From assembly GCA_007570785.1 (NCBI GenBank), contig ML664662.1:2654058-2718057 (forward strand): DNA of 64,000 bases, given 5' to 3'. The DNA comes from Antilocapra americana. Its lineage: Eukaryota > Chordata > Mammalia > Artiodactyla > Antilocapridae. Of this stretch, positions 1 to 11,970 are shown in pieces. A program made the translations under genes and the position numbers. A model generated the notes under the pieces. The model saw only the letters and a program-made list of their open reading frames with translations. It was not told the DNA's origin and did no database searches. Positions within the stretch are counted from its first letter, which is position 1. The number at the start of each line of letters is the position of its first letter.

Positions 1-120
1 TAGAGTTACAGAGTGGGATTGCTGGGTCAAAGCATGGCTATATTTGGAATTTTAATAGATAGAACTCAATTGTTCTTCATAGTGGTTACAACATCTTGTG
101 CCCCACCAACAATCATGAAA
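1..120 (-). mobile_element. Old L1 ORF2 3' fragment
   Basis: The phrase GTGGGATTGCTGGGTCA is the reverse complement of the L1 ORF2 C-terminal coding stretch and recurs at 2670-2690 in the well-preserved L1. The rest is heavily diverged and ends near 120. Confidence 0.55.
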
Positions 121-154
121 GTGCTTTCCTGATTCTCCACAGTATCACTAGTAA

Positions 155-363
155 TGAAAGTGTTAATGTATCAGTCGTGTCCAACTCTTTGCGACCCCAT
201 GGACTGTACCCCATCCGGCTCCTCTGTCAATGGGATTCCTCAGGCTAGAATACTGGAGTTGGTTCCTAGTCCCTTCTCAAGGTGATATTCCCGATGCAAG
301 GATTAAACCCAGATCTCTCAAATTGCAGGCAGATTCTTTACTGTCCGAGCCACCAGGGAAGCC
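155..363 (-). mobile_element. Bov-tA SINE
   Basis: Reverse-oriented tRNA-Glu/BovA SINE: it opens with CAGTCGTGTCCAACTCTTTG on the plus strand and ends with GCCACCAGGGAAGCCC, the reverse complement of the tRNA-like head. Confidence 0.9.
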
Positions 364-369
364 CATAAC

Positions 370-605
370 ACTAGCAGTGTGTGTGTAAAATTTCTTTAAT
401 AATTAAAAATTTTTTCATTTTATAGTATAGCTGATTTAATAATGTTGTGTTAGTTTCAGGTGTATAGCAAAGTGATTCAGTTATCCATATATATTCTTTA
501 CCACCCTGAATGCCTGATCTCATCTTTAATCATTTTAAAATACATCACATTATCTCTTAGATTATTACAATGTCTCTAGTTCTTAGTATCTTCCTGAATA
601 TTATT
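370..605 (-). mobile_element. L1 3' UTR fragment
   Basis: T/A-rich start followed by GTTAGTTTCAGGTGTATAGC, the reverse complement of the artiodactyl L1 3' end (compare CAACATTGTAAATCAACTAT at 6560). Probably 5'-truncated and old. Confidence 0.55.
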
Positions 606-689
606 TGTGGACTTCTCCCTCACTGAGGATCCTTTCTTCTCATGTTCATAATTTGTGTTAGTGAGCATCTCTTCCTCAGATTTTCTCCC

Positions 690-1085
690 CCACCCCTTTT
701 TCGATTATCTATTGCTACAAACAAATTACTCTAGAGCACAGTGGTTTGAAATGACTATGTTGCTCGTGTTTTTGTGGGTCAGAAATTCAGGAAGGACTTG
801 ACTGAGTAGCTCTTACTTGAGTTCTTTCATGTTTTGGCAGTTAGATGCCAACTGAGCCTAGAGTCATCTGAAGGCTTTACTGGGTTGGACATCCACGATG
901 GCTCACATTCAGGGCTGGCAGTTGGTTCTGGATTCTGGCTGTCAGTTAACAGCTCAGCTGACATGTAGTGTGGGAGCACTATGTGTGGACTCTCCAACGT
1001 GGCAATCTCAGGATGGTGATACTTCTTTACGTGGAGGTTTAGGGCTCTAGCACAAGTGGTTCAGCAAACAAGGTGGGAGTTTCAA
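690..1085. mobile_element. Old mammalian interspersed repeat, family not certain
   Basis: The stretch from TTATCTATTGCTACAAACAA through the phrases GTGGGTCAGAAATTCAGG and GGCTGGCAGTTGG resembles a mammal-wide LTR or DNA-transposon consensus seen in many genomes. I cannot name the family with confidence. No open frame. Confidence 0.35.
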
Positions 1086-1094
1086 TTCCTCTCT

Positions 1095-1245
1095 TTGTTA
1101 ATTTCTTTATTTTTAATGGAGAATAATTACTTTACAATATTGTGTTGGTTTCTGCCATACATCCACATGACTCAGCCATAGATTTAATATGTCCCCTCCC
1201 TCTTGAACCTCCCTGCCACCTCCCACCCCATCTCACCTAGCCATA
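1095..1245 (-). mobile_element. L1 3' UTR fragment
   Basis: The run TTGTGTTGGTTTCTGCCATA followed by CCCCTCCCTCTTGAACCTCC recurs at 43766-43835 (as TTTCTGCCAAAC and CTTGAACATCC), where it is also T-rich at its left end. This is the reverse complement of a ruminant L1 tail. Confidence 0.6.
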
Positions 1246-1602
1246 GCAATTAGAGAAAGAAAAGAAATAAAAGGAATCCAGATTGGAAAAGAAGTCAAAC
1301 TCTCACTGGTTGTAGATGACATGATGCTATACATAGAAAACCCTAATAAAACCACCAGAAAATTACTAGAACTAATCAATATAGTAAAGTCACAGGATAT
1401 AAAATTAATACACAGAAATCCCTAGCATTCCTATACACTACCAGTGAAAGATTATAGAAATTAATAAAACAATCCCATTCACCATTGCAATGAAAAGAAA
1501 AAAATACCTAGGAATAAATCTACCTAGAGAGACAAAAGACCTGTATGCAGAAAACTAGAAAACACTAATGAAAGAAATCAAAAATGACACAAACAGATGG
1601 AG
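1246..1602 (+). mobile_element. L1 ORF2 fragment (reverse transcriptase region)
   Basis: Forward translation gives [24 protein letters not shown] residues: the RT region with the usual FADD box changed to VVDD. It also has stop codons, so it is a dead fragment. It continues into a sequence coding for the L1 stretch around ETKDLYAEN and stops at a SINE remnant at 1603. Confidence 0.8.
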
Positions 1603-1636
1603 GCAGATTCTTTACCACTGAGCCACCAGGGAAGCC

Positions 1637-1637
<1 letters not shown>
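1603..1637 (-). mobile_element. Bov-tA SINE head fragment
   Basis: GCAGATTCTTTACCACTGAG then CCACCAGGGAAGCC is the reverse complement of the SINE head only; the body is missing. Confidence 0.65.

Positions 1638-1639
<2 letters not shown>

Positions 1640-1675
<36 letters not shown>
1640..1675. repeat. (AC)n microsatellite
   Basis: About 18 uninterrupted CA units directly follow the SINE head fragment. Probably polymorphic. Confidence 0.95.
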
Positions 1676-1679
<4 letters not shown>

Positions 1680-1942
1680 ATATTACTCAGCCATAAAAAA
1701 GAATGAAATAATGCCATTTGCAGCAACATGAATGGGCCTAGAGATTGTCATACTGAGTGAAGTCAGTCAGAGAGCGACAAATATCTCATAGGTAGAATAT
1801 AAAAAATTACATAAATGAACTTATTTATAAAAACAAAAACCCAGACTTAGAAAATGAATTAATGGTTACTGGGGGAAAGGACCAGGGGAGGGAAGGATGG
1901 AATAGGAGTTTGGGATTGACATGTACACACGGCTTATATTTA
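1676..1942 (+). mobile_element. L1 3' end, left half, interrupted by a younger L1
   Basis: Forward L1 sequence (ATTACTCAGCCATAAAAAAG ... GGTTACTGGGGGAAAGGACC) runs to the target-site duplication at 1932-1942. It resumes at 6398 with the same 11 bases and continues through GTATAGCACAGGGAACTCTG. The two halves were one element before the insertion. Confidence 0.85.
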
Positions 1943-4900
1943 TTTATTTTTTTTCTATCTTTTTTGGGTTAATTGAATATGTTTTTAGGATTCCGTTTTT
2001 ATTTCCATTGGACTAATAAACTTGACTAATTGACTGCGTTTACGAAGGACTTAGGATTTACATTGCACAGTGTAACTCTTCAGAGGGTGCCTCAGTTAAT
2101 ACCACTTCAGATGTAACATAAAATCTGTACATCTGCATACTTTTACCCTGCTATGTTTTTTTTCCCTTTTTTTTATTAAACATTTTTTATTAGTTTTGCC
2201 AAACAATGACATGATATCACCATGGGTTCACATATGCTCCCCCTCCATATNNNNNNNNNNNNNNNNNNNNNNNNNNNNNNNNNNNNNNNNNNNNNNNNNN
2301 NNNNNNNNNNNNNNNNNNNNNNNNNNNNNNNNNNNNNNNNNNNNNNNNNNCATGCTGGGTTCTCGTTACCGTCTTCCTAAATTCCATATATATGCGTTAA
2401 TATACTGTATTGTTGTTTTTGCTTCTGGCTTACTTCACTCTGGATAATGGGCTCCAGTTTCGTCCATCTGAGTAGAACTGATTCAAATGAATTTTTCCTT
2501 AATGCTGAGTAATATTCCATTGTGTATATGTACCACAGCTTTCTTATCCATTCGTCAGTTGATGGGCATCTAGGTTGGTTCCATGTCCTGGCTATTGTAA
2601 ACAATGCAGCGATGAACACTGGGGTACACGTGTCTCTTTCAATTCTGGTTTCCTCGGTATATATGCCCAACAGTGGGATTGCTGGGTCATATGGCAGGAC
2701 TATTTGCAGTTTTTTAAGGAACCTCCACACTGTTTTCCATAGAGGCTGTACTAGTTTGCAATCCCACCAACAGTGTAAGAGAGTTCCCTTTTCTCCACAT
2801 CCTCTCCAGCATTTATTACTTGTGGATTTTTGGATTGCAGCCATTCTGAGTGGTGTAAAGTGATATCTCATTGTGGTTTTGATTTGCATTTCTCTGATAA
2901 TGAGTGATGTTGAGCATCTTTTCATGTGTTTGTTAGCCATTTTTATGTCTTCTTTGGAGAAACGTCTGTTCAATTCTTTGGCCCACTTTTTGATTGGGTT
3001 GTTTATTTTCCTAGAATGGAGCTGCAGGAGTTGCTGGTATATTTTTGAGATTAATTGTTTGTCCGTTGCTTCATTGGCTATTATTTTCTCCCATTCTGAA
3101 GGCTGTCTTTTCACCTTGCTTATAGTTTCCTTTGCAGTGCAGAAGCTTTTAATTTTAATTAGGTCCCATTTGTTTATTCGTGTTTTTATTTCCAATATTC
3201 TGGGAGGTGGGTCATGTAGGATCCTGCTTTGGTTGATGTCAGAGAGTGTTTTCCCAATGTTATCCTCTAGGAGTTTTATAGTTTCTGCTCTTATGCTTAG
3301 ATCTTTGATCCATTTTGAATTTATCTTTGTGTATGGTGTTAGAAAGTGTTCTAGTTTCATTCTTTTACAAGTGGCTATCCAGTTTTCCCAGCACCACTTG
3401 TTAAAGAGGTTGTCTTTTCTCCATTGTATATTCTTGCCTCCTTTGTCAAATATAAGGTGTCCATAGATGCGTGGATTTATCTCTGGGCTATCTATTTTGT
3501 TCCATTGATCTATATTTCTGTCTTTGTGCCAGTACCATACTGTCTTAATGACTGTGGATTTGTAGTATAGCTTAAAGTCAGGTAGGTTGATTCCTCCAGT
3601 TCCATTCTTCTTTCTCAAGATTTCTTTGGCTATACGAGGTTTTTTGTATTTCCATACAAATTGTGAAATTATTTGTTCTAGTTCTCTGAAAAAGACCTCT
3701 GGTAGCTTGATAGGAATTGCATTGAATCTATAGATTGCTTTGGGTAGTATACTCATTTTCACTATATTGATTCTTCCAATCCACGAACACGGCACATTTC
3801 TCCATCTGTTTGTGTCCTCTTTGATTTCTTTCATCAGTGTTTTATAGTTTTCTATATACAAGTCTTTTGTTTCTTTAGGTAGAAATACTCCTAAGTATTT
3901 TATTCTTTTTGTTTCGATGGTGAATGGAATTGTTTCCTTAATTTCTCTTTCTGTTTTCTCATTGTTAGTGTATAGGAATGCCAGGGATTTCTGTGTGTTG
4001 ATTTTGTATCCTGAAACTTTGCTATATTCACTGATTAGCTCTAGTAATTTTCTCGTAGAGTCTTTAGGGTTTTCAATATAGAGGATCATGTCATCTGCAA
4101 ACAGAGAGAGTTTTACTTCTTCTTTTCCAATCTGGATTCCTTTGATTTCTTTATCTGCTCTGATTGCTGTGGCCAAGACTTCCAAAACTATGTTGAAAAG
4201 TAGTGATGAGAGTGGGCACCCTTGTCTTGTTCCTGACTTCAGGGGGAATGCTTTCAGTTTTTCACCATTGAGGATAATGTTTGCTGTGGGTTTGTCATAT
4301 ATAGCTTTTATTATGTTGAGGAATGTTCCTTCTATTCCTGCTTTTTGGAGGGTTTTTATCATAAATGGATGTTGAATTTTGTCAAAGGCTTTCTCTGCAT
4401 CTATTGAGATAATCATGTGATTTTTATTTTTCAATTTGTTAATGTGGTGTATTACATTGATTGATTTGCGAATATTGAAGTATCCTTGCATTCCTGGGAT
4501 AAAGCCTACTTGATCATGATGTATGATTTCTTTAATGTGTTGTTGGATTCTATTTGCTAGAATTTTGTTAAGGATTTTTGCATCTAAGTTCATCAGTGAT
4601 ATTGGCCTGTAGTTTTCTTTTTTTGTGGCATCTTTGTCGGGTTTTGGAATTAGGGTGATGGTGGCCTCATAGAATGAGTTTGGAAGTTTACCTTCCTCTG
4701 CAATTTTCTGGAAGAGTTTGAGTAGAATAGGTGTTAGCTCTTCTCTAAATTTTTGGTAGAATTCGGCTGTGAAGCCATCTGGTCCTGGGCTTTTGTTTTT
4801 TGGAAGATTTCTGATTACGGTTTCAATTTCTGTGCTAGTGATTGGTCTATTAAGATTATCTATCTCTTCCTGGTTTAGTCTTGGAAAGTTGTACTTTTCT

Positions 4901-6397
4901 AGGAATCTGTCCATTTCATCCAGGTTGTCCAATTTATTTGCATATAGCTGCTGATAATAGTCTCTTATGATCCTTTGTATTTCTGTGTTTTCTGTTGTGA
5001 TCTCTCCGTTTTCTTTTCTAATTCTGTTGATTTGGTTCTTCTCCCTTTGTTTCTTGATGAGTCTGGCTAATGGTTTGTCAATTTTATTTATCTTCTCAAA
5101 GAACCAGCTTTTGGATTGGTTGATTTTTGCTATGGTCTCTTTTGTTTGCTTTGCGTTTATTTCTGCCCTGATCTTTAAGATTTCTTTCCTTCTACTAGAC
5201 CTGGGCTTCTGCATTTCTTCCATTTCTAGTTGCTTTAGGTGTAAAGTAAGGTTATTTATTTGATTTTTTTCTTGTTTCCTAAGGTGAGCTTGAATTGCTA
5301 TGAACCTTCCCCTTAGCACTGCTTTCACAGTGTCCCATAGGTTTTGGGCTGTTGTATTTTCATTTTCATTCGTTTCCATGCATAACTGAATTTCATTTTT
5401 GATTTCTTCTGTGATTTGTTGGTTATTCAGCAGTGTGTTGTTGAGCCTCCATATGTTGGAGGTTTTGAATGGTTTTCTCCTGTAGTTGATATCTAATCTC
5501 ACTGCATTGTGATCAGAAAAGATGCTTGGGATGATTTCAATGTTTTTGAATTTACCAAGGCTAGATTTATGGCCCAGGATGTGATCTATCCTGGAGAAGG
5601 TCCTGTGTGCGCTTGAGAAAAAATGAAATTCCTTGTTTTGGGGTGGAGTGACCTATAGATATCAATTAGGTCTAGTTGGTCTATTGTATCATTTAAAGTT
5701 TGAATTTACTTGTTACTTTCCTGTTTAGTTGATCTATCCATTGGTGTGAGTGGTGTATTAAAGTCTCCCACTATTATTGTGTTGTTGTTGATTTCCCCTT
5801 TCATATTTGTTAGCATTTGCCTTACATATTGTGGAGCTCCTATGTTAGGTGCATAAATATTTATAATTGTTATTTCTTCTTCCTGGATTGATCCTTTGAT
5901 CATTATGTAATGTCCATCTTTATCTCTTTTCACCGCCTTTATTTTAAAGTCTACTTTATCTGATATGAGTATTGCCACTCCTGCTTTCTTTTGGTCTTTA
6001 TTTGCATGGAATATCTTTTTCCAGCCTTTAACTTTCAGTCTATATATGTCCTTAGATTTGAGGTGGGTCTCTTGTAGGCAACATATATAGGGGTCTTGAT
6101 TCTGTATCCAGTCGGCCAGTCTTTGTCTTTTGGTTGGGGCATTCAGCCCATTTACATTTAAGGTAATTATTGATAAATATGATCCTGTTGCCATTTCTTT
6201 TATTTTATTGTTTTGGATTCGAGATTATATATCCTATCCTTGTTTCCTATCTTGGAAAGATCCTTTAGCATTCGTTGGAGGGCTGGTTTGGTATTGCTAA
6301 ATTCTCTCAATTTCTGCTTATCTGAAAAAATTTTGAATTCTCCTTCAAATTTGAATGAGATCCTTGCTGGGTACAGTAGTCGGGGTTGTAGCACACT
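1943..6397 (-). mobile_element. L1 (ruminant) LINE, 5'-truncated, ORF2 largely open
   Basis: Minus-strand L1 bounded by an 11-bp duplication GCTTATATTTA (1932-1942 and 6398-6408). It has a poly(T)-rich left end (the poly(A) tail), a 3' UTR, ORF2, a short intergenic stretch and only the last roughly 57 codons of ORF1, so it is 5'-truncated. ORF2 starts near 6194 with the endonuclease (TLNVNGLNAPTKRQRLADWI; QETHLK; GDFNTPL). It is broken by a TAA at 5708-5706 and by one missing base in a T run (plus-strand A run 5618-5623). From 5502 it is open for over 1000 codons: RT with FADD near 4100, then the C-terminal region with CWWDC. The long open frame and clear duplication indicate a fairly recent insertion. 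It is not mobile as it stands. Confidence 0.93.
2251..2350. other. Assembly gap (100 N)
   Basis: Exactly 100 Ns, the usual placeholder for a gap of unknown size, in the L1 3' UTR. Comparison with the second young L1 (25720-26660) suggests that about 195 bases belong here, including a G-rich tract. Confidence 0.97.
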
Positions 6398-6605
6398 GCT
6401 TATATTTAAAATAAATAAGCAATGATGACCTGCTGTATAGCACAGGGAACTCTGCTCAATATTCTGTAATAACCTAAATGAGGAAAGAATTTGAAAAAGA
6501 ATAGACACTTGTATATGTATAACTGAATCACTTAACTGTATACCTGAACACAACACAACATTGTAAATCAACTATACTCCAGGATAAAACAAAATTTTTT
6601 TTTAA
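6398..6605 (+). mobile_element. L1 3' end, right half
   Basis: Continuation of the element broken at 1942: CTGTATAGCACAGGGAACTC, then AACATTGTAAATCAACTATA and a degraded A/T tail. This is the standard artiodactyl L1 3' terminus. Confidence 0.85.
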
Positions 6606-8560
6606 AGAATGAAAAAACCTAATGTAGCATCACTTCAGCTGTACTCTGGTCAATGCAGTCATGAGCCTGCCTAGAATTAAGTGGAATATCAAGAATATTT
6701 TGACCAATATTTTTCATGCCATCACATTTCTTAAGTTCCATGTGTCCTGGATTGTAGAAGAATCCCTATAGGATGTGTTTCCATTTCTTTCAGCCATGTG
6801 GCTCAGATTTTATTGGCTTTTTCAGCTTAGGGATTCTCATACCATATAGGTAGTGAAAATTCATAATACACATCTAGCAGAAGCCTGTGGCTTCATTTTC
6901 TTAGAAACTTTAAATCCATTTAAAGTTGTGGGGGGAGACCACCTCCTTGTTAAATCCTTGAGCTGATCAGGGTTCTTCTACCCTCAATGAAGGGACCACT
7001 GTTTTGGAAATCTGGTTTTATAAAACAAAAGACATTCCATCTCATCTTTCATTGACCCAAGGCCATATATTCTGTCTCTAAATGGCCATTAAATCCCAAT
7101 ACTTGACCACAAGGAACTTTAGCTGGATCGGGTGCTACACCCTATCCTCAGCCCAAACCCGTGGAGCCTTGTTTTCGATTTCCTTAGCTTTGCATTGTAA
7201 GGATTTGCTTTCCTTTATTTTGAACTAAGCTACATATTTGCAAGTTATTGTTCATTTATTCTATCCAGTATCTCTGTGTGTCTGTAGTGAGAGGGTAATC
7301 TTTAGTAACTCAGTCCAAGATGGTCCCCAGAGGTCCTCAGTTCTCAAACAAATTCCGAGGTTAGTAAAAAAGAAGCATTGTTGAATGATTGTCCTTAAAG
7401 TTAAGTTTAAGAGGTCATCATTAGCAGACAGAATAAGCATGTTCCCTCCACTAGCCTGCTTTTCTGTAAGGGCATCTCTTTGTTACTTTCTGATCTAGAT
7501 CAACGGGCAGATGCTATGTTAGCCAACCTCAAATGGCAGCTGAAGCATGTGTAGTCACTACCTTTTTGCCATCCAGCGCAGCTATTCTTCTTGTCATGAA
7601 TTTGGCAGGATAATCAATAGGACCCAAATGGCAATCAATTTCATGTGATTGCACTTGGTTTCCCATCGATTTCAGTGCTGACTCTATGGCAGAATAATGA
7701 GGGAAATCTGATGCCAATCATTGCCTGTGAATGCCACTGCACATCTTTCTAGGTGACTGAACAACGTCAAAGAGAATGGGAGAGAGAGACATGATGGCAA
7801 AAAACAGAGTGAAGACCGAGCAAGCCCCATTGCTGAAGATGAAGAAAAAGATGTTAATAGAGATGTGAAAAGGAAAGCTTGACTTATGATACCCCTCTGA
7901 TCCAGAACACCATTGTAAAACCTGGGTTGGTACAGTGGAGGATAAAATCAGCCTCAGGGCCACATAGCCTGAAAAAGATTTCAAAGTATGTTTCCCTAAC
8001 AATCATGATGCTTAGTGGCTTAATCTTACTGAGGAAATCCTGGTTTTAGGTTCACACTTGGAAATGATTAATTGCTTTTTGACCATCAAATGTCACTTTC
8101 TTGAAGCCAAGAATCACATGTTTATTTACCCACAAAGTACTCGTCCTATGCCATATAAATTCTCAATGAATAATTAATGGAAATCTATGTTATACATTTT
8201 ATAGGTAGCTTTTTATACTCTTGGACCTAGTAATGTACTATAGTATTCCTCACACTTATCCAGCCAATATTGACATTATCATTTGACATATGTCAGAGCC
8301 ATCACACCAAGCAAAGGATCACAATAGATCTTAATAAGGAAGCAAAGTTAACAAAAACAATGAAACATATTTTACTTGGAGCTTATGCTTTAGAAGAAAT
8401 CTACTCTGCCTTTGGCAAAAATTTTCTGCAGAGTATGCTTTTAAATGTTATTTCTATTTTTGAAAAGGAAATGCATTCACAGTAGCCAAAAGTTAAAGTA
8501 ATATGGAAAGACATATATTAAAGCATATCCCTTCTGCTGTCTCCATCCACTTCTTTCTCA
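6606..8560. other. Unassigned intergenic DNA
   Basis: I recognise no repeat or gene in this 2-kb stretch. On the minus strand 8002-7529 is one reading frame of about 158 codons interrupted by a single TGA at 7720-7718, rich in hydrophobic residues (INIFFFIFSNGACSVFTLFF). It shows no motif I can place and may be chance or an old retroelement or pseudogene remnant. Confidence 0.5.
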
Positions 8561-9950
8561 CCAGCCCCTTTTAGGCAATCAGTCATCCTATTTAATTGTG
8601 TTGCAGTGCTTCTTTATGCAATAAGAGTTGTATAAAGTTGCAACATGAGTTGCATTCACAAGCAAATATGAGTAATTATTCCTATAGTCTCCATTTCTTA
8701 TACAAAAGGAAGCATACTCTAGATGTTGTTCTGCCTCTCCTTTTTCACTAGGAACTTTTTTTCCATATTGGTACATAGAAAATAATGCTTTCATTCAATT
8801 TGAGCAATGGCATAGTATTCCATTGTGTGGATGTGGCAAAATTTATTTAACCTATACCTTATTATTGGACAACTGGGCTGTGTTCAATCTTTTACAATTA
8901 CAAACAGTGCTGCAATGAATAATCATGAACATGTATCATTTCTTACATGGGCAATTGCATCTGTGTAATAGGTACGAAAGGTAAATATGTTGGTAATTGT
9001 GACATTGTCAATTTGCCCTCAATTCAGATTATAAAATTTATATTTCCACATGTACTGTGTGGGCGTATCTGCTGCCCCACAACTTTACCAGTAGAATGTG
9101 TTGTCAAACATTTAGAGTTTTGTCCACCTGACAGGTGAGAAATAATACCTCAGTGTAATTTTAACTTGCATTTCTAAAATGATGACTGAGGTTCAGTATA
9201 TTTTTACATGTTTTAAGGGCCATTTATATTGGGGTGGTTTTTTTTTGGTATGTGTTAACTGTGTATATTCTTTGTCTATTTACCATGTTTCTTGATATGC
9301 TTTTATGGTTTTCTTGTTTCTTGCTTACATTTAAATGTCCGATTCATTTGAAACTTGTTCAATTGTATAGTTTGAAGTATAGATACAACTTTGTACCTTT
9401 TTTTCAGTTCACAACCCAGTAGTATAAAGTCCTTTATGAGTCTACCTACTAGAGATGACATCTTTAGCAAATACTAACATTATGTACATGGTTTAATTTC
9501 TGGACTTGCTAATTCTCTTCCATTGGTCTCATTCTTTATTCAAGCACGTTTTTTTTCTTATTTGGCTGTGCTGCATCTTACTTGTGGCATGTGAGATCTT
9601 CATTGCTGTGTGCGGGATCTTTAAGTTGAGGCATGAGGGATCTAGTTCTCTGACCAGGGATTGAACCCAGGCCCTCTGCATTGGGAGCATGGAGTCTTAG
9701 TCACTAGACCACTAGGGAAGTCCACAAGCACTTTTTAAATTGCTGAGACATCCCAATATGTTTTAATTCTGATAGGGTCAGTGTCCTTGTATGGTCTTTC
9801 TCTTTCAGAATTTCACTGGCTACTCTTGCTTATTTTTAAGTAAGTGTTTCTTATAGTTTTATTTGTGATCATTTAACCTTGGGTGTGAGGACATGAAAGA
9901 TGAAGCAGACTTCTTTATATGGATTATTTTTTTCTCCTTGTTTTTTAAAA
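8561..9950 (-). mobile_element. Old L1M element, split by a CHR SINE
   Basis: Diverged reverse-oriented L1: the phrases AGTATTCCATTGTGTGGATG, ACAAACAGTGCTGCAATGAA and TGCATTTCTAAAATGATGAC are L1 3' region hallmarks. L1-like sequence resumes after the SINE (TTTCACTGGCTACTCTTGC near 9815). Confidence 0.75.
9548..9724 (-). mobile_element. CHR-type tRNA-derived SINE
   Basis: Poly(T) left end, TTGGCTGTGCTGCATCTTAC, then ACCAGGGATTGAACCCAGG and ACCACTAGGGAAGTCC: reverse complement of the cetartiodactyl CHR consensus. Flanked by a 7-bp repeat CAAGCAC (9541-9547, 9725-9731) inside the old L1. Confidence 0.85.
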
Positions 9951-10758
9951 AATAAAACTGAGGCTGAACGTTTTGATGGGGAGTTTTCTTTTGAATCTAA
10001 GGTTAAGTTTGCATTGCCTAACATAACACCAAGGAAGCTTGTTATGAAGAATTAACTTGTCTTACCAAGTAAAACTAGCATAGGTGAACCCATGGTAGTC
10101 AGAGTATCATCTTCCCCATTCCTAGAATGGATTAAGCCAATAAGCCCCTGGCTTCAGGTCTAACAGTCTTAAGGGAAAGGGTTCAGGAAGCAGTTTTCTG
10201 GCTCTGAGTGAAATCTGGGAGAGATGCCTTGACATTTGTGAGTGAATGCTCCACCCAGCCTGGGGTGGGTGTCGAATGCATCCCATACCCTACCTTCAGC
10301 CATTGCTTCCTTCGACTGGAAAATGGTGACCCAAGAAGCTAGGCAGGCCCAGGAGGAGCCCATTCATAGCATATCACCTGAATCACAAGCTTTCAACCTG
10401 AGGAAAACACATCTGGGCATACCTGACTGGGGAGGGATAAGGGTTCGGGGTGGTCAGGAAAGACACGATAGGACAGTGTACTTGACCTTGATTTTGAAGA
10501 ATGAAAGGGAGTTTTCTGACAGGTGAGATTGGAAAGGGCATTCTGGTAAGGGGGGGGGGGGAACTAGCACAAAAAACAAAAAAGTTGAGGTCGGCCTAGA
10601 GCATTCCAGAGTGGCAAGTAATTTGGTGCGGGCGTAGGTGAGGTCTATTTGGCCAGACAGATTCTGCAGGGTTCTCTATGTCAATGCCTGGACTCGAAAT
10701 CTAACTCCTTTCCTTAGTCTGCGGGAAATCACTGAAGGATTTGTTATTTTGCTGTTTT
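9951..10758. other. Unassigned intergenic DNA
   Basis: No confident gene or repeat. A (G)11 run lies at about 10550-10561, and the 10440-10740 part has the feel of an old mammalian repeat that I cannot name. Confidence 0.5.
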
Positions 10759-10769
10759 GCTATTAAAAA

Positions 10770-10901
10770 TGTAGAAGGCAATGGCAACCCACTCCAGTGT
10801 TCTTGCCTAGAGAATCCCATGGACAGAGGAGCCTGGTGGGCTGCCGTCTATGGGTCGTGCACAGAGTCGGACACAACTGAAGCAGTTTAGCAGCAGCAGC
10901 A
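10770..10901 (+). mobile_element. BovA SINE, head-truncated
   Basis: Starts inside the SINE body (AATGGCAACCCACTCCAG) and ends with GAGTCGGACACAACTGAAG and an AGC-repeat tail. Perfect 11-bp target duplication GCTATTAAAAA at 10759-10769 and 10902-10912. Confidence 0.92.
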
Positions 10902-10912
10902 GCTATTAAAAA

Positions 10913-11967
10913 ATCTTACTTTCATACTAAAAATAGTGCCCATAACTCTTTGTTGCCACACTCCTCTCTTCCAAAAAGACCACTGTAATTTCTTGTATGT
11001 ATTTTCTGAGTTTTCTTTCCAGAAACATGTAAGCAGTAGGGGTATATGTCCTTTTTAAAAAGAGATTGTATTATATTATACTGCCATGTGTTTTTCTTCT
11101 TCTTCAGTTAATTACTAGTCTTTTCTATAACTGCCCTTGAAAAGCCACACCATTTGGGGGAACATTACCTTTTTACAATTGGTATAAAATAATGATTTTC
11201 CTCCACAAAACATACTAAATAAATGCAATATAATGAGAGTTTTGACATTGTGGTTTCAAAGACATACTCACCAACTTACTTGAATAACAGCAGTTTGTAG
11301 ATGGAAATGAACTACTTTAAACTGTGCACTGTGTTTGGATGAAGCCAAAAGCATCTTGGTTTTTTTGTGTATGGGGACCCAGAGAAAGGGATGAAGCAGT
11401 GGCACCTCCCACACATCTTCAGTCTGGAGTTCAGGTGGTCTATTTCCACGTGATCCAAGCACTCTCTGTTTTAGCTTTTAGTTCGCTCCCACTGTGTGTT
11501 TTTCTGCTATGACTTTATTTTTAAGAACAGTCTCAGGGCAAGATAACTTAACCACAGAAAAGTGAAGAAAATGGCACAGAAAGCAGAATCTTTAATAGGA
11601 ACAGCTTCCTTGTGCCCCCTCCACCACCCACCATCTGCTATGGGTAAGAATGATGAACCTTAATTATGTGCACACTTGCAAAAGGATGTGTATTATTTCC
11701 ACATGCTTGTTTTAATAGTTCCATTGATTTCTTCTTTTAATTCACAAAACGTTTGGGGGTATTTAAAGTTAGATTAGAGCACAACACAGTTTACCCCAGT
11801 ACAATTAACCTAGATACTCTTTCATGAAACAGCTCTTCACTTAGTGGCCAGGCTTTCAGGAACAAATCATAGTCTAGGAGGGAGGATATGATGGGTCTCC
11901 AAGACTGTAGATCACAGCCAAGGCCACAACAACACACCCTGATCTGTACAGTTTGGTTTATGACTCT
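10913..11967. other. Unassigned intergenic DNA
   Basis: Nothing convincing. The first 300 bases are A/T rich and may be remnant L1; no open frame of note. Confidence 0.45.
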
Positions 11968-11970
11968 CCA

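Noticed and set aside
2522..5263. Several plus-strand open frames with membrane-like hydrophobic sequence
   Set aside because: They are the antisense of the L1 ORF2 on the minus strand.
6200..6571. 123-residue minus-strand frame read as a separate gene
   Set aside because: Its C-terminal part is the end of L1 ORF1; the N-terminal part crosses the insertion joint into the older L1.
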